From positions 186,001 to 250,000 of the forward strand of contig JANQJU010000051.1 in NCBI GenBank assembly GCA_028281495.1: a stretch of 64,000 nt of DNA. Reading direction: 5' to 3'. The notes under the pieces are model-generated. The model saw only the letters and a program-made list of their open reading frames with translations, did no database searches and was not told where the DNA came from. Positions within the stretch are counted from its first letter, which is position 1. Each line of letters begins with the position of its first letter. Positions 26,847 to 36,859 of the stretch are shown piece after piece. A program made the translations under genes and the position numbers. This DNA is from SAR324 cluster bacterium. Its GTDB lineage: Bacteria > SAR324 > NAC60-12.

Positions 26847-28853
26847 ATGAACACAACATTACCCCGTATTCGTCAGTTTCGATGGCCGCTAGCGGTCATG
26901 GCCTTTTTGGTTTGGTTGCTTGCGTTGCGTATGACCAATGTTTACGTTTGGCAAGCGGAGCTAGACGATTTGCGCAGTCAGTCTCAGCATCGCCTAAGTT
27001 TGTTTGCAGCTCATCTCCAAGGGGAACTAGCAAAATATGAATTCTTGCCAGAGTTGCTAGCCACCGAAGACCGATTGGCCTTTCCCTTAGTTCACGCTGC
27101 GGGGGAAGCTTCGCTCATCCCCACCAATCAATACCTTCAGAAAATTAACGACATCATCCAGTCTTCCGATATCTATTTGATGGATACCACCGGCTTGACC
27201 ATCGCCGCCAGCAATTGGAATTCTGAGCGACCGTTTGTGGGAAAAAATTTTCGATACCGTCCCTACTTTCAAGAGGCGATGAAAGGTCACTTGGGAAGGT
27301 ATTTTGCTTTAGGCACGACCTCCAACAAGCGGGGCTATTATTTTGCTTATCCCATCCAAAGGAATCGCAAAGTCTTAGGTGTGGTGGTTGTAAAAGTGAG
27401 CCTGGGAAGCATTGAAAATGCATGGCATGGAGGCCCTGACGAATTCATTGTCACAGATCCTGATGACGTGATCTTTCTAACGACAAACCCACAATGGCGC
27501 TTCACCTCACTCCACCCGCTTTCTGCAGAAACGGCAGAGCAAATCAAAGCCAGCCTGCGCTATCACAACACCGAAGTTTTACCCTTACCAATTCAGTTTA
27601 AAGAAAAACATGGCAATGAAAACCATGTGGTCTCTATCCAAGAAACTAGGGCTTTAACAGAAGTTGGACTTGGCAATCATGAGAAAACTGAGTCCTCAGA
27701 CAAGCAAAAAAATAAAGTTGAAACGGAGATGAAGACCAGCACGAAAGGGCGCACTCCAGATCCCAAAATGAATCGATTAGAGTACCTAATGCAAAGCGTA
27801 CCAATTGCCGCAGAAGGATGGACCTTGCATGTCTTGTCCAGTCTAGAGCCGGTGAAGAAACAGCTCTATCGGGCGTATGTGTTGGTCAGTTTTATATTCA
27901 TCATTCTGGTGGTAACCGTCCTGTTTCTGTATCAACGACAGCGCCGTATTCAAGAAAAGGTATTCTATGAACAAGAAGTGCGGAAAACATTGAGCCAAGC
28001 CCGAGATGAACTGGAAATTCGCGTCGAGGAACGCACGGCCGATCTTGCCAAAACCAACACACGACTGACTCAAGAAATCGAAGAACACCGACGAACTGAG
28101 GCAATCTTAAACCAAACTCAGGAAGAATTAATCCAAGCGGCGAAACTGGCCGGGTTAGGACAGATGTCCACCGCCATCAGCCACGAACTAAATCAGCCTT
28201 TGACGGCCATTCGTTCCTATGCTGACAATGCACAGAAATTCTTAGATCTCAATCGAGAACAAGACGTCCATTGGAATCTCACACAAATCTCTGATCTTAC
28301 AGCCCGCATGGCCAAGATCATCAAACAGTTTAAAGTGTTTGCTCGCAAAAGCTCGGGGCAATCGATCCCAGTCTCATTTAAGTCGGTGCTGGATGGATCA
28401 CTCACTATTTTAGAATCACAAATTCGCCAAGGCCAAGTGACAGTAGAGACCGATCTCCCCGAAGAAGACTTATTTGTGTTTGGTGATATGGTGCGTCTGG
28501 AGCAGGTCCTTGTGAATCTGATCAGCAACGCGGTGCAAGCTATGCTAGAGACGTCCCCACGCCATCTCTATATTCAGGCATCACGGGATCAGGACATGGT
28601 GGTAGTCACTCTTCGAGACACCGGGCCAGGTATCAAAGAGGAACACTTGTCTCAGATTTTTGACCCGTTTTTCACCACCAAAGAAACTGGACAAGGTTTG
28701 GGGTTGGGTCTTGCGATCTCCTATCAAATCATCGATGGCTTTAAAGGCTCACTCAAAGCCATCAACCATTCTGAAGGCGGAGCCATGTTTATCGTAAGAC
28801 TACCTAGACCTCCGTCAGTGCAGGAAGAACACACGTTAAAGGGGAAATCATGA
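26847..28853 (+). CDS. DctB-like sensor histidine kinase
   Basis: 668 residues from ATG 26847; the frame opens earlier at a TTG (26790) without RBS. TM1 (about 14-30), a periplasmic double-Cache-like sensor (30-345, with DIYLMDTTGLTIAAS and FRYRPYFQEA typical of DctB/C4-dicarboxylate sensors), TM2 (about 350-370), coiled coil, HisKA with HELNQPLTAIRSY, and an intact HATPase (NLISNAVQAM, DTGPGI, GQGLGLGLA). An unusual Lys/Glu/Thr-rich insert lies in the sensor around residues 255-305. It overlaps the sigma-54 regulator by 4 bp, as a dctB-dctD pair. No dicarboxylate transporter is adjacent, so the ligand is uncertain. Confidence 0.88.
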   Translation: MNTTLPRIRQFRWPLAVMAFLVWLLALRMTNVYVWQAELDDLRSQSQHRLSLFAAHLQGELAKYEFLPELLATEDRLAFPLVHAAGEASLIPTNQYLQKINDIIQSSDIYLMDTTGLTIAASNWNSERPFVGKNFRYRPYFQEAMKGHLGRYFALGTTSNKRGYYFAYPIQRNRKVLGVVVVKVSLGSIENAWHGGPDEFIVTDPDDVIFLTTNPQWRFTSLHPLSAETAEQIKASLRYHNTEVLPLPIQFKEKHGNENHVVSIQETRALTEVGLGNHEKTESSDKQKNKVETEMKTSTKGRTPDPKMNRLEYLMQSVPIAAEGWTLHVLSSLEPVKKQLYRAYVLVSFIFIILVVTVLFLYQRQRRIQEKVFYEQEVRKTLSQARDELEIRVEERTADLAKTNTRLTQEIEEHRRTEAILNQTQEELIQAAKLAGLGQMSTAISHELNQPLTAIRSYADNAQKFLDLNREQDVHWNLTQISDLTARMAKIIKQFKVFARKSSGQSIPVSFKSVLDGSLTILESQIRQGQVTVETDLPEEDLFVFGDMVRLEQVLVNLISNAVQAMLETSPRHLYIQASRDQDMVVVTLRDTGPGIKEEHLSQIFDPFFTTKETGQGLGLGLAISYQIIDGFKGSLKAINHSEGGAMFIVRLPRPPSVQEEHTLKGKS

Positions 28854-30205
28854 CAGCCAACGGACCCATCATTCTGATTGATGACGAACAACATATCCGG
28901 ATTGCGGGGAAACAAACACTGGAGCTGGCAGGCTATGAAGTTCAATGCTTTGAGCAATGTGAAATGGTGCTTCCTATGCTCTCTTTGGAATGGCCTGGTG
29001 TGATCGTGAGCGACATCAAGATGCCTCACATGGATGGCCTCACATTCATGAAAGAAGTTGTGAAGATTGACCGCGATTTGCCTGTTATCTTGGTCACTGG
29101 ACACGGAGACATTTCAATGGCAGTACAGGCGATCCGAGACGGCGCTTACGATTTCATTGAGAAGCCATTTCATGCCGACCTTTTGGCCGACGTCACTAAG
29201 CGTGCGATGGAAAAACGGACCTTAACACTAGAAAATCGAGGTCTGCAAAGCGAGCTGATGCTACAAAGTGCCCCGGGTCCTCGCATCATTGGCCGCACGC
29301 TACCGATTCAGCAACTACGTAAAATCGTAACCCAGATTGCGGATGTAGATGCAGATGTATTGCTGGTAGGGGAAACAGGGAGTGGCAAAGAGCTGATTGC
29401 TCGACACCTTCATGAGTGCAGCCGTCGTCAGGGAAAAAACTTTGTCGCGGTCAATTGTGGAGCACTTCCAGAAACCATCATCGAAAGCGAACTTTTTGGA
29501 CATGAACCCGGTGCTTTCACTGGAGCCCAAAACCGCCGGATTGGAAAATTCGAATATGCCAATGGAGGTACACTCTTTTTAGATGAAATCGAAAGCATGC
29601 CATTGGCCCTTCAGGTCAAGCTCCTGCGGGCTTTGCAAGAACGGAGTATCGAACGTTTGGGGTCGAACAAAAGTATTTCCCTGGATCTACGAGTGGTGGC
29701 TGCCAGCAAAGTTGATTTACGGGAGGCTTCCAACCAAGGAGTTTTTCGAGAAGACCTCTATTATCGCTTGAACGTGCTCAATATTCCGATCCCTCCATTA
29801 CGCGAACGACAAGAAGATATCCCGCTGCTATTCCAACATTTCATGCTGGTTGCTTCCAATTATTATAAGCGCGACAGCCCTACTTTGACAGGAGATGGGG
29901 TCCGAAGTCTCATGGCGTATTCCTGGCCCGGCAATGTGCGAGAATTGCGTAATGTGGCCGAACGTTTTGTCCTGTTGGGCGAAACAGGTGCTTTCAATTT
30001 AGACCAGCTGCTCCACGGTACCTCGGCTACCGGAGGTATGACTCTTCCTGAACAAGTCCAATCCTTTGAACGCTGCGTGATTGAACATGAACTCGCTCGC
30101 CACAATGGCAATATCACCAAAACCCTTGAAACCTTAGGTGTCCCGCGAAAAACGCTCTACGATAAAATGCGAAAGTACGGACTGGATCGACGGAATTATC
30201 AGTAA
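28850..30205 (+). CDS. Sigma-54-dependent response regulator (DctD-like)
   Basis: 451 residues. Receiver with phospho-Asp in VIVSDIKMPHMDG (about 55) and FIEKPF; AAA+ domain with Walker A GETGSGKE, ESELFGHEPGAFTGAQ containing the GAFTGA loop that contacts sigma-54, and FLDEIESM Walker B; C-terminal Fis-type HTH (NGNITKTLETLGVPRKTLYD). Activates sigma-54 promoters when phosphorylated, here by the coupled kinase at 26847. Target promoters were not identified in the window. Confidence 0.93.
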   Translation: MTANGPIILIDDEQHIRIAGKQTLELAGYEVQCFEQCEMVLPMLSLEWPGVIVSDIKMPHMDGLTFMKEVVKIDRDLPVILVTGHGDISMAVQAIRDGAYDFIEKPFHADLLADVTKRAMEKRTLTLENRGLQSELMLQSAPGPRIIGRTLPIQQLRKIVTQIADVDADVLLVGETGSGKELIARHLHECSRRQGKNFVAVNCGALPETIIESELFGHEPGAFTGAQNRRIGKFEYANGGTLFLDEIESMPLALQVKLLRALQERSIERLGSNKSISLDLRVVAASKVDLREASNQGVFREDLYYRLNVLNIPIPPLRERQEDIPLLFQHFMLVASNYYKRDSPTLTGDGVRSLMAYSWPGNVRELRNVAERFVLLGETGAFNLDQLLHGTSATGGMTLPEQVQSFERCVIEHELARHNGNITKTLETLGVPRKTLYDKMRKYGLDRRNYQ

Positions 30206-30218
30206 ATCCTTCCTGAGC

Positions 30219-31064
30219 TTACTGGCTGCGAGCCAGATCCAATTGACGGCGCAAAGCTTCCAGCTCCTCTCGGAGGCGTTGGTTTTCTTGCTCCCGCTGA
30301 ATCGCATGTTCTTCTGCATGCTCCGCACGTTCCTTAGCTTGTTCCATCTGCCCCTTGGCTTGTGTCACTTGTTCCTTGACCTGTTCCAATTGTCCTTCGG
30401 CCTGTTTAGCTTGTGCTTTGGCCTGTTCCAATTGTCCCTCGGCTTGTTCGGCCCGTTCGTCTGAAGTGAGTACAGGGCGTCCGTAACGATCAAAAACCCT
30501 CAATAGACGGTCAGTATCGATACCAAGACTGATGTTCAATTTGTCCAGAGTACAGTGTCCGTTTTCGATTTTCAGGTCTTGATATTCACCGTCTTGCAGC
30601 ACAAACGCATTCAACGTCAGCCTTTCAGGATCAAAGATCACATAATAGGGAACTTGAAGAATTTCCGCATAGAGTTGTTTTTTTTTATTATAATCCACTC
30701 GTTTGGTTGAAGCTGAACTCAATTCGATTACCAAATCGAGCTGAGCATCCGGCTCCCAAGCCAGATACACTCGCTTGATATCCCGACTTTGCGAACGGCA
30801 GAGCAACACATCGGGAGAGATCATTTTTTTGGGATTGCCTTCTTCGTAATACAGACAGATGTTTCCCGATACATAGGCTTCGGGAAACGCATATTGCAGC
30901 ACTCCTACCAATTCCAGCAGCAAGATTCGGTGGATATCGGTTTCGGCCATCGGTTTTCCATCAGATTCGGGGTAAAATACCGGCCTGTCTTTTGTTCGGG
31001 ACCGGATCTTCGATTTTTCTTCAGAGGGCGGAGGAGCTTTGGTAACAGTTTGTGTCACTAACAT
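30219..31064 (-). CDS. Uma2-family PD-(D/E)xK-like protein with C-terminal coiled-coil repeats
   Basis: 281 residues. The N-terminal ~200 residues follow the Uma2 (DUF820) family: ISPDVLL (D85), LDLVIELSS (E114), then a Lys-rich KRVDYNKKKQLY and YYVIFDPE, the putative nuclease core with D-E-x-K. Residues 207-262 are four tandem 14-residue repeats of the type QAEGQLEQAKAQAK, that is two heptads each, forming a coiled coil. Uma2 proteins are abundant in cyanobacteria and some other lineages but their role is unproven. It converges on the sigma-54 regulator, 13 bp apart. Confidence 0.82.
   Translation of the reverse strand: MLVTQTVTKAPPPSEEKSKIRSRTKDRPVFYPESDGKPMAETDIHRILLLELVGVLQYAFPEAYVSGNICLYYEEGNPKKMISPDVLLCRSQSRDIKRVYLAWEPDAQLDLVIELSSASTKRVDYNKKKQLYAEILQVPYYVIFDPERLTLNAFVLQDGEYQDLKIENGHCTLDKLNISLGIDTDRLLRVFDRYGRPVLTSDERAEQAEGQLEQAKAQAKQAEGQLEQVKEQVTQAKGQMEQAKERAEHAEEHAIQREQENQRLREELEALRRQLDLARSQ
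30279..30446 (-). repeat. 42-bp tandem repeats encoding coiled coil
   Basis: Four 42-bp units, the last diverged, encode the 14-residue coiled-coil repeats of the Uma2-like protein. Codon conservation between the first units suggests recent unit duplication. Confidence 0.7.
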
Positions 31065-31276
31065 GTTGAGTCCTTTCCGTTGGGTTCAGCCGAGGAGGTC
31101 GTTATTGTGATAAATATTCATCAATGTATCCTTCTCCACCTCCTTCAGCAAGCTCAAGACGGATAGCTATAGGAATCTCGCAACAACATGCAGGATGGAT
31201 GTTTTGTATTCACCAGATGTTGTAATACAATTTTGTTATAACACACTAGATACAATTCAAGTAACTTATTTTTGAG
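31065..31276. other. Intergenic region upstream of the ubiD leader
   Basis: Divergent region between the Uma2-like gene and ubiD. It contains an inverted repeat TTGTATT/AATACAA (31204-31210 and 31224-31230). The same stretch can be read as a weak plus-strand promoter with -35 TTGTAT (31204-31209), 16-bp spacer and -10 TACAAT (31226-31231). No coding sequence is evident. Confidence 0.45.
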
Positions 31277-31436
31277 AAATCGTTAACGTTCCTTAAGTGG
31301 AACTGACGTTTGCTAGGAACCTCCTTTTGTTTTGAATCACTCTTTTTTGAGAGAGCAAATCGTTAACGTTCCTTAAGTGGAACTGACGTTTGCTAGAAAC
31401 CTCCTTTTGTTTTGAATCACTCTTTTTTGAGAGAGC
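31277..31436. repeat. Two tandem 80-bp direct repeats forming the ubiD leader
   Basis: Copy 1 is 31277-31356, copy 2 is 31357-31436; they differ at a single base (G in copy 1, A in copy 2, within CTAG(G/A)AAC). Each unit contains the palindrome CGTTAACG, nested inverted arms (AACGT...ACGTT, TCC...GGA) and ends in TTTTTTGAGAGAGC, which in copy 2 sits just before the ubiD ATG and supplies its RBS. Confidence 0.95.
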
Positions 31437-31438
31437 TA

Positions 31439-33244
31439 ATGGACAATTTAAGAACCTATGTTGAGCTACTAAAACGTGAACAAGAATTAGTGGTCGTCGA
31501 TACTCCTGTCGATGCCAACTTAGAAATTGCCGAAATCCACCGACGGGTCATCGCAGCCGGAGGACCCGCCTTATTGTTCACCCATGTCAAAGGTGCGGAC
31601 TTCCCATGTGCGACCAATTTGTTTGGAACTCACAAACGGGTTGATTTGGCCTTTGGAAAGCGTCCTGAAAATTTCATCCGAGAATTGATGGAGTTGGCAG
31701 AAGGTCTCATGCCTCCTAAATTCAGCACCTTTTGGAAGCATCGCGGTTTGGTGGTCGAAGGTTTGAAAGTCGGCATGAAGACGGTCAATACGGGACCGAT
31801 TGTGGAATGTTGCGACCGCCCTGCTAAGTTGAACCGGCTTCCCCTGCTCAAAACATGGGTTGAAGATGGAGGTCCCTTTGTGACCTTACCGTTGGTGTAT
31901 ACAGAACACCCCGACAACGGACACCACAACCTGGGAATGTATCGCATTCAGCGGTATGACGATCAAACCACCGGAGTGCATTGGCAAATTCACAAAGGAG
32001 GTGGTTTCCATTACTACGTGGCAGAACAACGGAATCAATCCTTTCCGGTCACTATATTTGTAGGTGGCCCCCCGTCTTTGATTCTGGCTGCCATCGCTCC
32101 GATGCCGGAAGACATTCCTGAACTCATGCTGGCGTCGTTACTTCAAGGGGGGCGACTCAAACGGGTGAAAAATCCTTATGGAGGACATCCCCTGATCGCA
32201 GAAGCCGACTTTGCCATTTGTGGTACCGTGCCTCCAAAAATCCGCCGACCAGAAGGCCCGTTTGGCGACCACTACGGCTATTATTCATTGCAACACGATT
32301 ATCCGGTTCTGAACGTTCAGAACATGTTCTATCGCAAAGACGCAATCTATCCAGCCACAGTCGTGGGGAAGCCTCGTCAAGAAGATTTCTTTTTGGGGGA
32401 CTACATTCAACAGCTGTTATCTCCTTTAAGCAAATTGGTGATGCCTGCCATTGAAGCCTTGTGGAGCTATGGCGAAACCGGTTATCACAGCCTAGCCGCT
32501 GCCGTAGTAAAAGAACGGTATCCCCGCGAAGCGATGACCTCCGTGTTCCGTATTTTGGGAGAAGCCGCAGGACAATTGGCGTTGACCAAATTCTTGTTGG
32601 TTCTCAACACACCCATGGATTTGAGTAACTTCAAACAGGTTTTGGAACACATCCTGGAGCGCACCCGCTTCGAAACCGATCTGTTTGTGATCTCGAATTT
32701 AGCTATGGATACCTTGGATTATACGGGGCCCGCTGTGAACCAAGGAAGCAAGGGGATTTTGTTGGGTATTGGGGATCCAATTCGCGAACTACCTCGCGAA
32801 TTTCGAGGAGAACCGCCTGCTCAAGCGCGGGAGGTGTCGGTGTATTGTGGTGGATGCTTGGCCGTCAGCGGACCGAGCTATCAAGAAGAACCCGAATACG
32901 GACAACGCTTGGCAAAATCTCCTGCAATCCGAGATTGGCCCCTTGTATTTCTGGTGGACGACACAAAAGTCACGCAGCGCACCATCTCGTTTCTGTGGAG
33001 TACCTTCACTCGCTTTGAACCCGCTGGTGATATCTATCCGGCATCTGCTCAGACGATTCGACACCATGTTTCATATACTGCTCCGATTGTCTTCGACTGC
33101 CGTATGAAACCCGGATATCCGGATGAAGTGATCGTGGATGAATCCACTTCAAAATTAGTCAGCAAACGTTGGAAAGAATATTTCCCCAATCAAACCGTAG
33201 AAGGTGTGGAAACCGGAGAAGGCATCCCTGATACAATGCGGTGA
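31439..33244 (+). CDS. ubiD: UbiD-family decarboxylase
   Basis: 601 residues from ATG 31439, preceded by GAGAG within the leader repeat. Typical UbiD length and landmarks: NLFGTHKRVDLAFG near residue 62, GMYRIQRYDDQTTGVHWQ near 166, and PFGDHYGYYS near 277 carrying the conserved acidic residue region. UbiD enzymes use prenylated FMN to decarboxylate aromatic or unsaturated acids in ubiquinone/menaquinone or catabolic routes. The prFMN synthase UbiX is not in the window, so substrate and pathway are not fixed; ubiquinone-type 4-hydroxy-3-polyprenylbenzoate decarboxylase is one option. Confidence 0.9.
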   Translation: MDNLRTYVELLKREQELVVVDTPVDANLEIAEIHRRVIAAGGPALLFTHVKGADFPCATNLFGTHKRVDLAFGKRPENFIRELMELAEGLMPPKFSTFWKHRGLVVEGLKVGMKTVNTGPIVECCDRPAKLNRLPLLKTWVEDGGPFVTLPLVYTEHPDNGHHNLGMYRIQRYDDQTTGVHWQIHKGGGFHYYVAEQRNQSFPVTIFVGGPPSLILAAIAPMPEDIPELMLASLLQGGRLKRVKNPYGGHPLIAEADFAICGTVPPKIRRPEGPFGDHYGYYSLQHDYPVLNVQNMFYRKDAIYPATVVGKPRQEDFFLGDYIQQLLSPLSKLVMPAIEALWSYGETGYHSLAAAVVKERYPREAMTSVFRILGEAAGQLALTKFLLVLNTPMDLSNFKQVLEHILERTRFETDLFVISNLAMDTLDYTGPAVNQGSKGILLGIGDPIRELPREFRGEPPAQAREVSVYCGGCLAVSGPSYQEEPEYGQRLAKSPAIRDWPLVFLVDDTKVTQRTISFLWSTFTRFEPAGDIYPASAQTIRHHVSYTAPIVFDCRMKPGYPDEVIVDESTSKLVSKRWKEYFPNQTVEGVETGEGIPDTMR

Positions 33245-33341
33245 TAGATGAATTGCCTTTTTAGGATGATGGTGGAATGTTTCTGTCTTCGATTTTTCCA
33301 AACAACTTAAACAATTCATAAGCTTAACCAAGAGGGGTGGC

Positions 33342-34076
33342 ATGACAGACATTCGCGTAGTGGTCAATGGAGCCAAGGGTCGTATGGGTCAAGAAGCAGT
33401 AAAAGCGGTTTCAGAAGAACCGGGTTTGACCCTGGTGGGACAGGCGGACATGGAAGACGATTTGGCGCAAATCATTCAAGAATTTCAAGCTCAGGTCGTG
33501 GTGGATTTCACCACCGCCGCTGCGGCCTTTAAGAACACCAAAAAAATCATAGAAACTGGAGTGCATCCTGTGATTGGCACCAGTGGTTTACTGAAGGAGC
33601 AAGTGGAAGAACTTCAGCAACTCAGTGCTGCAAAGCAACTGGGGGGCTTGATCGCTCCCAACTTTGCAATTGGAGCCGTGCTCATGATGAAGTTTGCTCA
33701 AGAAGCGGCCAAATATCTGCCCCATGCGGAAATCATTGAATTGCATCATGATCGCAAAGCCGATGCCCCTTCTGGTACGGCCATCAAAACGTCGTTAATG
33801 ATTGCCGAAGCTCGCCAACAAACTCCACCTCCTCATGAGGAAAAAGAAATTTTATCAGGAGCCCGTGGTGCTCGTAGCCATGAAATTCCAGTGCATTCGG
33901 TCCGTCTTCCCGGGTTCGTTGCCCATCAAGAAGTGATCTTTGGAGGCAAAAGCGAAAGCCTCACCATCCGGCACGATTCCATTCATCGCGAATCCTTCAT
34001 GCCAGGTGTGTGCTTCGCGTGTAAAAAGGTCGTGGAGCTGAACGAACTGATTTACGGCTTGGAGCATGTGTTATAA
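33342..34076 (+). CDS. dapB: 4-hydroxy-tetrahydrodipicolinate reductase
   Basis: 244 residues. Reduces the DapA product to tetrahydrodipicolinate, the substrate of DapD (5626). N-terminal Rossmann motif VNGAKGRMGQEA (8-19); DFTTAAA near 62; GTSGL; catalytic His/Lys in ELHHDRKADAPSGTA near 138-150. GAGGGGTGGC precedes the ATG. Shorter than E. coli DapB (273) mainly in the N-terminal half, which is normal for this family. Lies between ubiD and valS on the same strand. Confidence 0.95.
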   Translation: MTDIRVVVNGAKGRMGQEAVKAVSEEPGLTLVGQADMEDDLAQIIQEFQAQVVVDFTTAAAAFKNTKKIIETGVHPVIGTSGLLKEQVEELQQLSAAKQLGGLIAPNFAIGAVLMMKFAQEAAKYLPHAEIIELHHDRKADAPSGTAIKTSLMIAEARQQTPPPHEEKEILSGARGARSHEIPVHSVRLPGFVAHQEVIFGGKSESLTIRHDSIHRESFMPGVCFACKKVVELNELIYGLEHVL

Positions 34077-34175
34077 ACAAAGTGGACTGCTCTAGCATCT
34101 TGAGGCACAATCTCAGTCAACCCAGTCAACCACCTAACCAATCCAACCCACACATCTTAAGTAAAGAATAGATCT

Positions 34176-36851
34176 ATGGAACCGATTGCCAAAACCTGTA
34201 ACCCGAAAGACTACGAAGATCGTATCTACCAACAATGGGAAGAAAGCGGTGCATTCATTGCGGATGCTCATTCCACAAAAAAACCATTCACCATCTCCAT
34301 CCCTCCGCCCAATGCGACCGGTCAATTGCATGTGGGTCATGCGGTGATGCTTTCTGTGGAAGATATCTTGATTCGCTGGCATCGGATGATGGGAGATGAA
34401 GCTTTATGGCTTCCTGGTACCGACCATGCGGCCATTGCGACCGAAAATGTGGTGATTAAGAAAATCCAACAAGAAGAAAAAATTTTGAACCCCCGGAAAA
34501 CCTTAGGCCGCGAAGAATTGTTAAATCGCATTCGGAAGTATGTGCAGGAATCTCGGGGTACCATCCGTAATCAGATTCGGGCCATGGGATCGAGCTGTGA
34601 CTGGTCGCGGGAACGATTCACAATGGATGACCAGCTCAATCGGTGTGTGAATCATACTTTCATACGGATGTACGAACAGGGGTTGATCTATCGAGGGTAT
34701 CGTATTGTCAACTGGGATTCTACACTACAAACCACCATTTCAGATGATGAAATTGAATACAAAGACACACCTGCGGTGCTGTATTATATGCAGTATGGTC
34801 CGTTTGTGATTGCTACCAGCCGTCCTGAGACGAAGCTGGGGGATACCGGTGTGGCAGTCCATCCCGAAGATGAACGCTATAAAGAATACATTGGTCAAAC
34901 CTTAGAGGTGGACTGGCCCAAGGGTCCCAAGATCTATGTCAAAGTGTTTGCCGATGAGAAGGTGGATCGCGATTTTGGTTCCGGAGTCATCGGGGTCACA
35001 CCGGGCCACAGCCAGATCGATTTCCAGATGTCGCTGGAACATGATCTGAAAGTGCTGCAAGTGATTGGGGAAGACGGACGCATGATGGAATCCGCTGGCC
35101 CTACCTATCAAGGCATGACCGTTCGTGAATGTCGGGAAGCCTTTGCCAGAGATCTTAAAGAAGCGGGCCTGATGGTGAAAGAAGAGCCGTATCAACAACC
35201 GCTTTCCATTTGCTATCGTTCCAAACAACCCATTGAACCCTTGCCGAAAGAACAATGGTTCATTGATGTCAACAAGCCCGTTGTGGAGTGGAAAGGGGAA
35301 CAACGCAGCCTCAAAGACATTCTGATCGATGTGGTTCGCTCTGGAGATATTCGGATTGTCCCAGAACGCTTCAACAACACCTACTTCCATTGGATTGAGA
35401 ATCTTCAAGACTGGTGTATTTCCCGTCAGATCTGGTGGGGTCACCGCATTCCGGTTTGGTACAAAGAGGGCCAATATGAAGCCCATTTGCGTGCCCCAGA
35501 AGGAGACGGCTGGGAACAAGATCCTGATACTTTGGACACTTGGTTTTCTTCGGCTCTATGGACCTGGAGCACACTCATTGACCCTGATTTGACAAAAGAC
35601 CATTCGCTTTCCTTTGAAGAACTGCTGAATCGTAGTCCGGATTTCCAGAAATTCCACCCAACCCACGTGATGGAAACTGGCTACGATATCCTATTTTTCT
35701 GGGTCGCTCGGATGATTTTGATGACCACCTACATGGTCCGCGAGGTTCCTTTTGAGACCGTTTATCTGCACGGTCTGGTCCGCACTCGTGAGGGCAAAAA
35801 AATGTCCAAGTCCGATCCGGCAACCTGTATTGATCCCTTAGAAAGTATTGAAGACTATGGTGCAGATGCGCTCCGTTTGGCTTTGATCGTAGGGACTGGT
35901 CCAGGGATGGATTTAAAGCTATATCCAGAAAAATTGGAAAGCTGCCGCCGATTCGTCAATAAGCTTTGGAATGCAGGCCGTTATGTCTTGATGACTCTTC
36001 CCGAAGGGGTTTCCGTCGCCCCTCCTCGCAATGTGAAAGACCCCATCAATCAATGGATCTTGCACAATTTGAACGACCTGATTACGAGCACGCAAAAAAG
36101 TTTGGAAAATTTTCGATTGGCAGAAGCTTCGGAAAATTTAAGGTCTTTCTTATGGGGAGAGTTCTGCGATTGGTATTTGGAAATGTCCAAAAAGCCAGAA
36201 CGCAGTGAAGAAGACGATTGCACCCTTGCCTATGGTTATACGACTTTGTTGAAGTTGATCCATCCTTATCTCCCTTTTGTGACAGAAGAATTATGGTCCA
36301 AGTTTGCAACGGAAGGCATGCTGATTCGTGCCGATTGGTCACAAACCATTGAAGAGCACACCTATCCAGAAAGTGAGGAGCAAATTTCTTTGGTCAAGGA
36401 AGCCATCACACAGATCCGAGCACTGCGTGACAAGGCTAATATCGGATTGAATGTAAAAATTGATGCGAGGGTTGATTCTGAACATCATGCCTCCTTGTAT
36501 CAAGAACATGAAGGCTTGATTCTCAGATTGGCACGGCTGGCTAAGCTCGAAATCCATGAGCGTCAACCAGAAGTACAGAATGATTCGTTGAGTGCGTATT
36601 TCAGCGACACCTTGGTGCATGTTGAGGCCGCTGATGTCGATTGGACGGAAGAACTCACCAAGCTGAAAAAGAAGCTCAAAAAAGAAGAAGACTTTCTATT
36701 CAAAAGCCAAAGGAAGTTGGGCAATGAGGGCTTTTTGGCCAAAGCCCCCGAAAACATCGTGGATGAATTGCGTGATAAAGTGGCGTCGACTGAAAAGACC
36801 ATTGGCGCACTCCAACAGCAAATCAGCGAATTGGAAAATCGTGCGGCGTAA
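34176..36851 (+). CDS. valS: Valyl-tRNA synthetase
   Basis: 891 residues, class I synthetase. HIGH motif as HVGH in PPPNATGQLHVGHA (about 46-59). The CP1 editing domain shows TSRPETKLGDTGVAVHP near 210. KMSKS appears as GKKMSKSDP near 540. The anticodon-binding domain follows, and a C-terminal Lys/Glu-rich coiled coil (about 820-891) typical of ValS. No clear SD before the ATG. A T-box or other leader was not seen. It converges on the SUMF1-like gene, with only 8 bp between stops. Confidence 0.97.
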   Translation: MEPIAKTCNPKDYEDRIYQQWEESGAFIADAHSTKKPFTISIPPPNATGQLHVGHAVMLSVEDILIRWHRMMGDEALWLPGTDHAAIATENVVIKKIQQEEKILNPRKTLGREELLNRIRKYVQESRGTIRNQIRAMGSSCDWSRERFTMDDQLNRCVNHTFIRMYEQGLIYRGYRIVNWDSTLQTTISDDEIEYKDTPAVLYYMQYGPFVIATSRPETKLGDTGVAVHPEDERYKEYIGQTLEVDWPKGPKIYVKVFADEKVDRDFGSGVIGVTPGHSQIDFQMSLEHDLKVLQVIGEDGRMMESAGPTYQGMTVRECREAFARDLKEAGLMVKEEPYQQPLSICYRSKQPIEPLPKEQWFIDVNKPVVEWKGEQRSLKDILIDVVRSGDIRIVPERFNNTYFHWIENLQDWCISRQIWWGHRIPVWYKEGQYEAHLRAPEGDGWEQDPDTLDTWFSSALWTWSTLIDPDLTKDHSLSFEELLNRSPDFQKFHPTHVMETGYDILFFWVARMILMTTYMVREVPFETVYLHGLVRTREGKKMSKSDPATCIDPLESIEDYGADALRLALIVGTGPGMDLKLYPEKLESCRRFVNKLWNAGRYVLMTLPEGVSVAPPRNVKDPINQWILHNLNDLITSTQKSLENFRLAEASENLRSFLWGEFCDWYLEMSKKPERSEEDDCTLAYGYTTLLKLIHPYLPFVTEELWSKFATEGMLIRADWSQTIEEHTYPESEEQISLVKEAITQIRALRDKANIGLNVKIDARVDSEHHASLYQEHEGLILRLARLAKLEIHERQPEVQNDSLSAYFSDTLVHVEAADVDWTEELTKLKKKLKKEEDFLFKSQRKLGNEGFLAKAPENIVDELRDKVASTEKTIGALQQQISELENRAA

Positions 36852-36859
36852 CTGATTCC

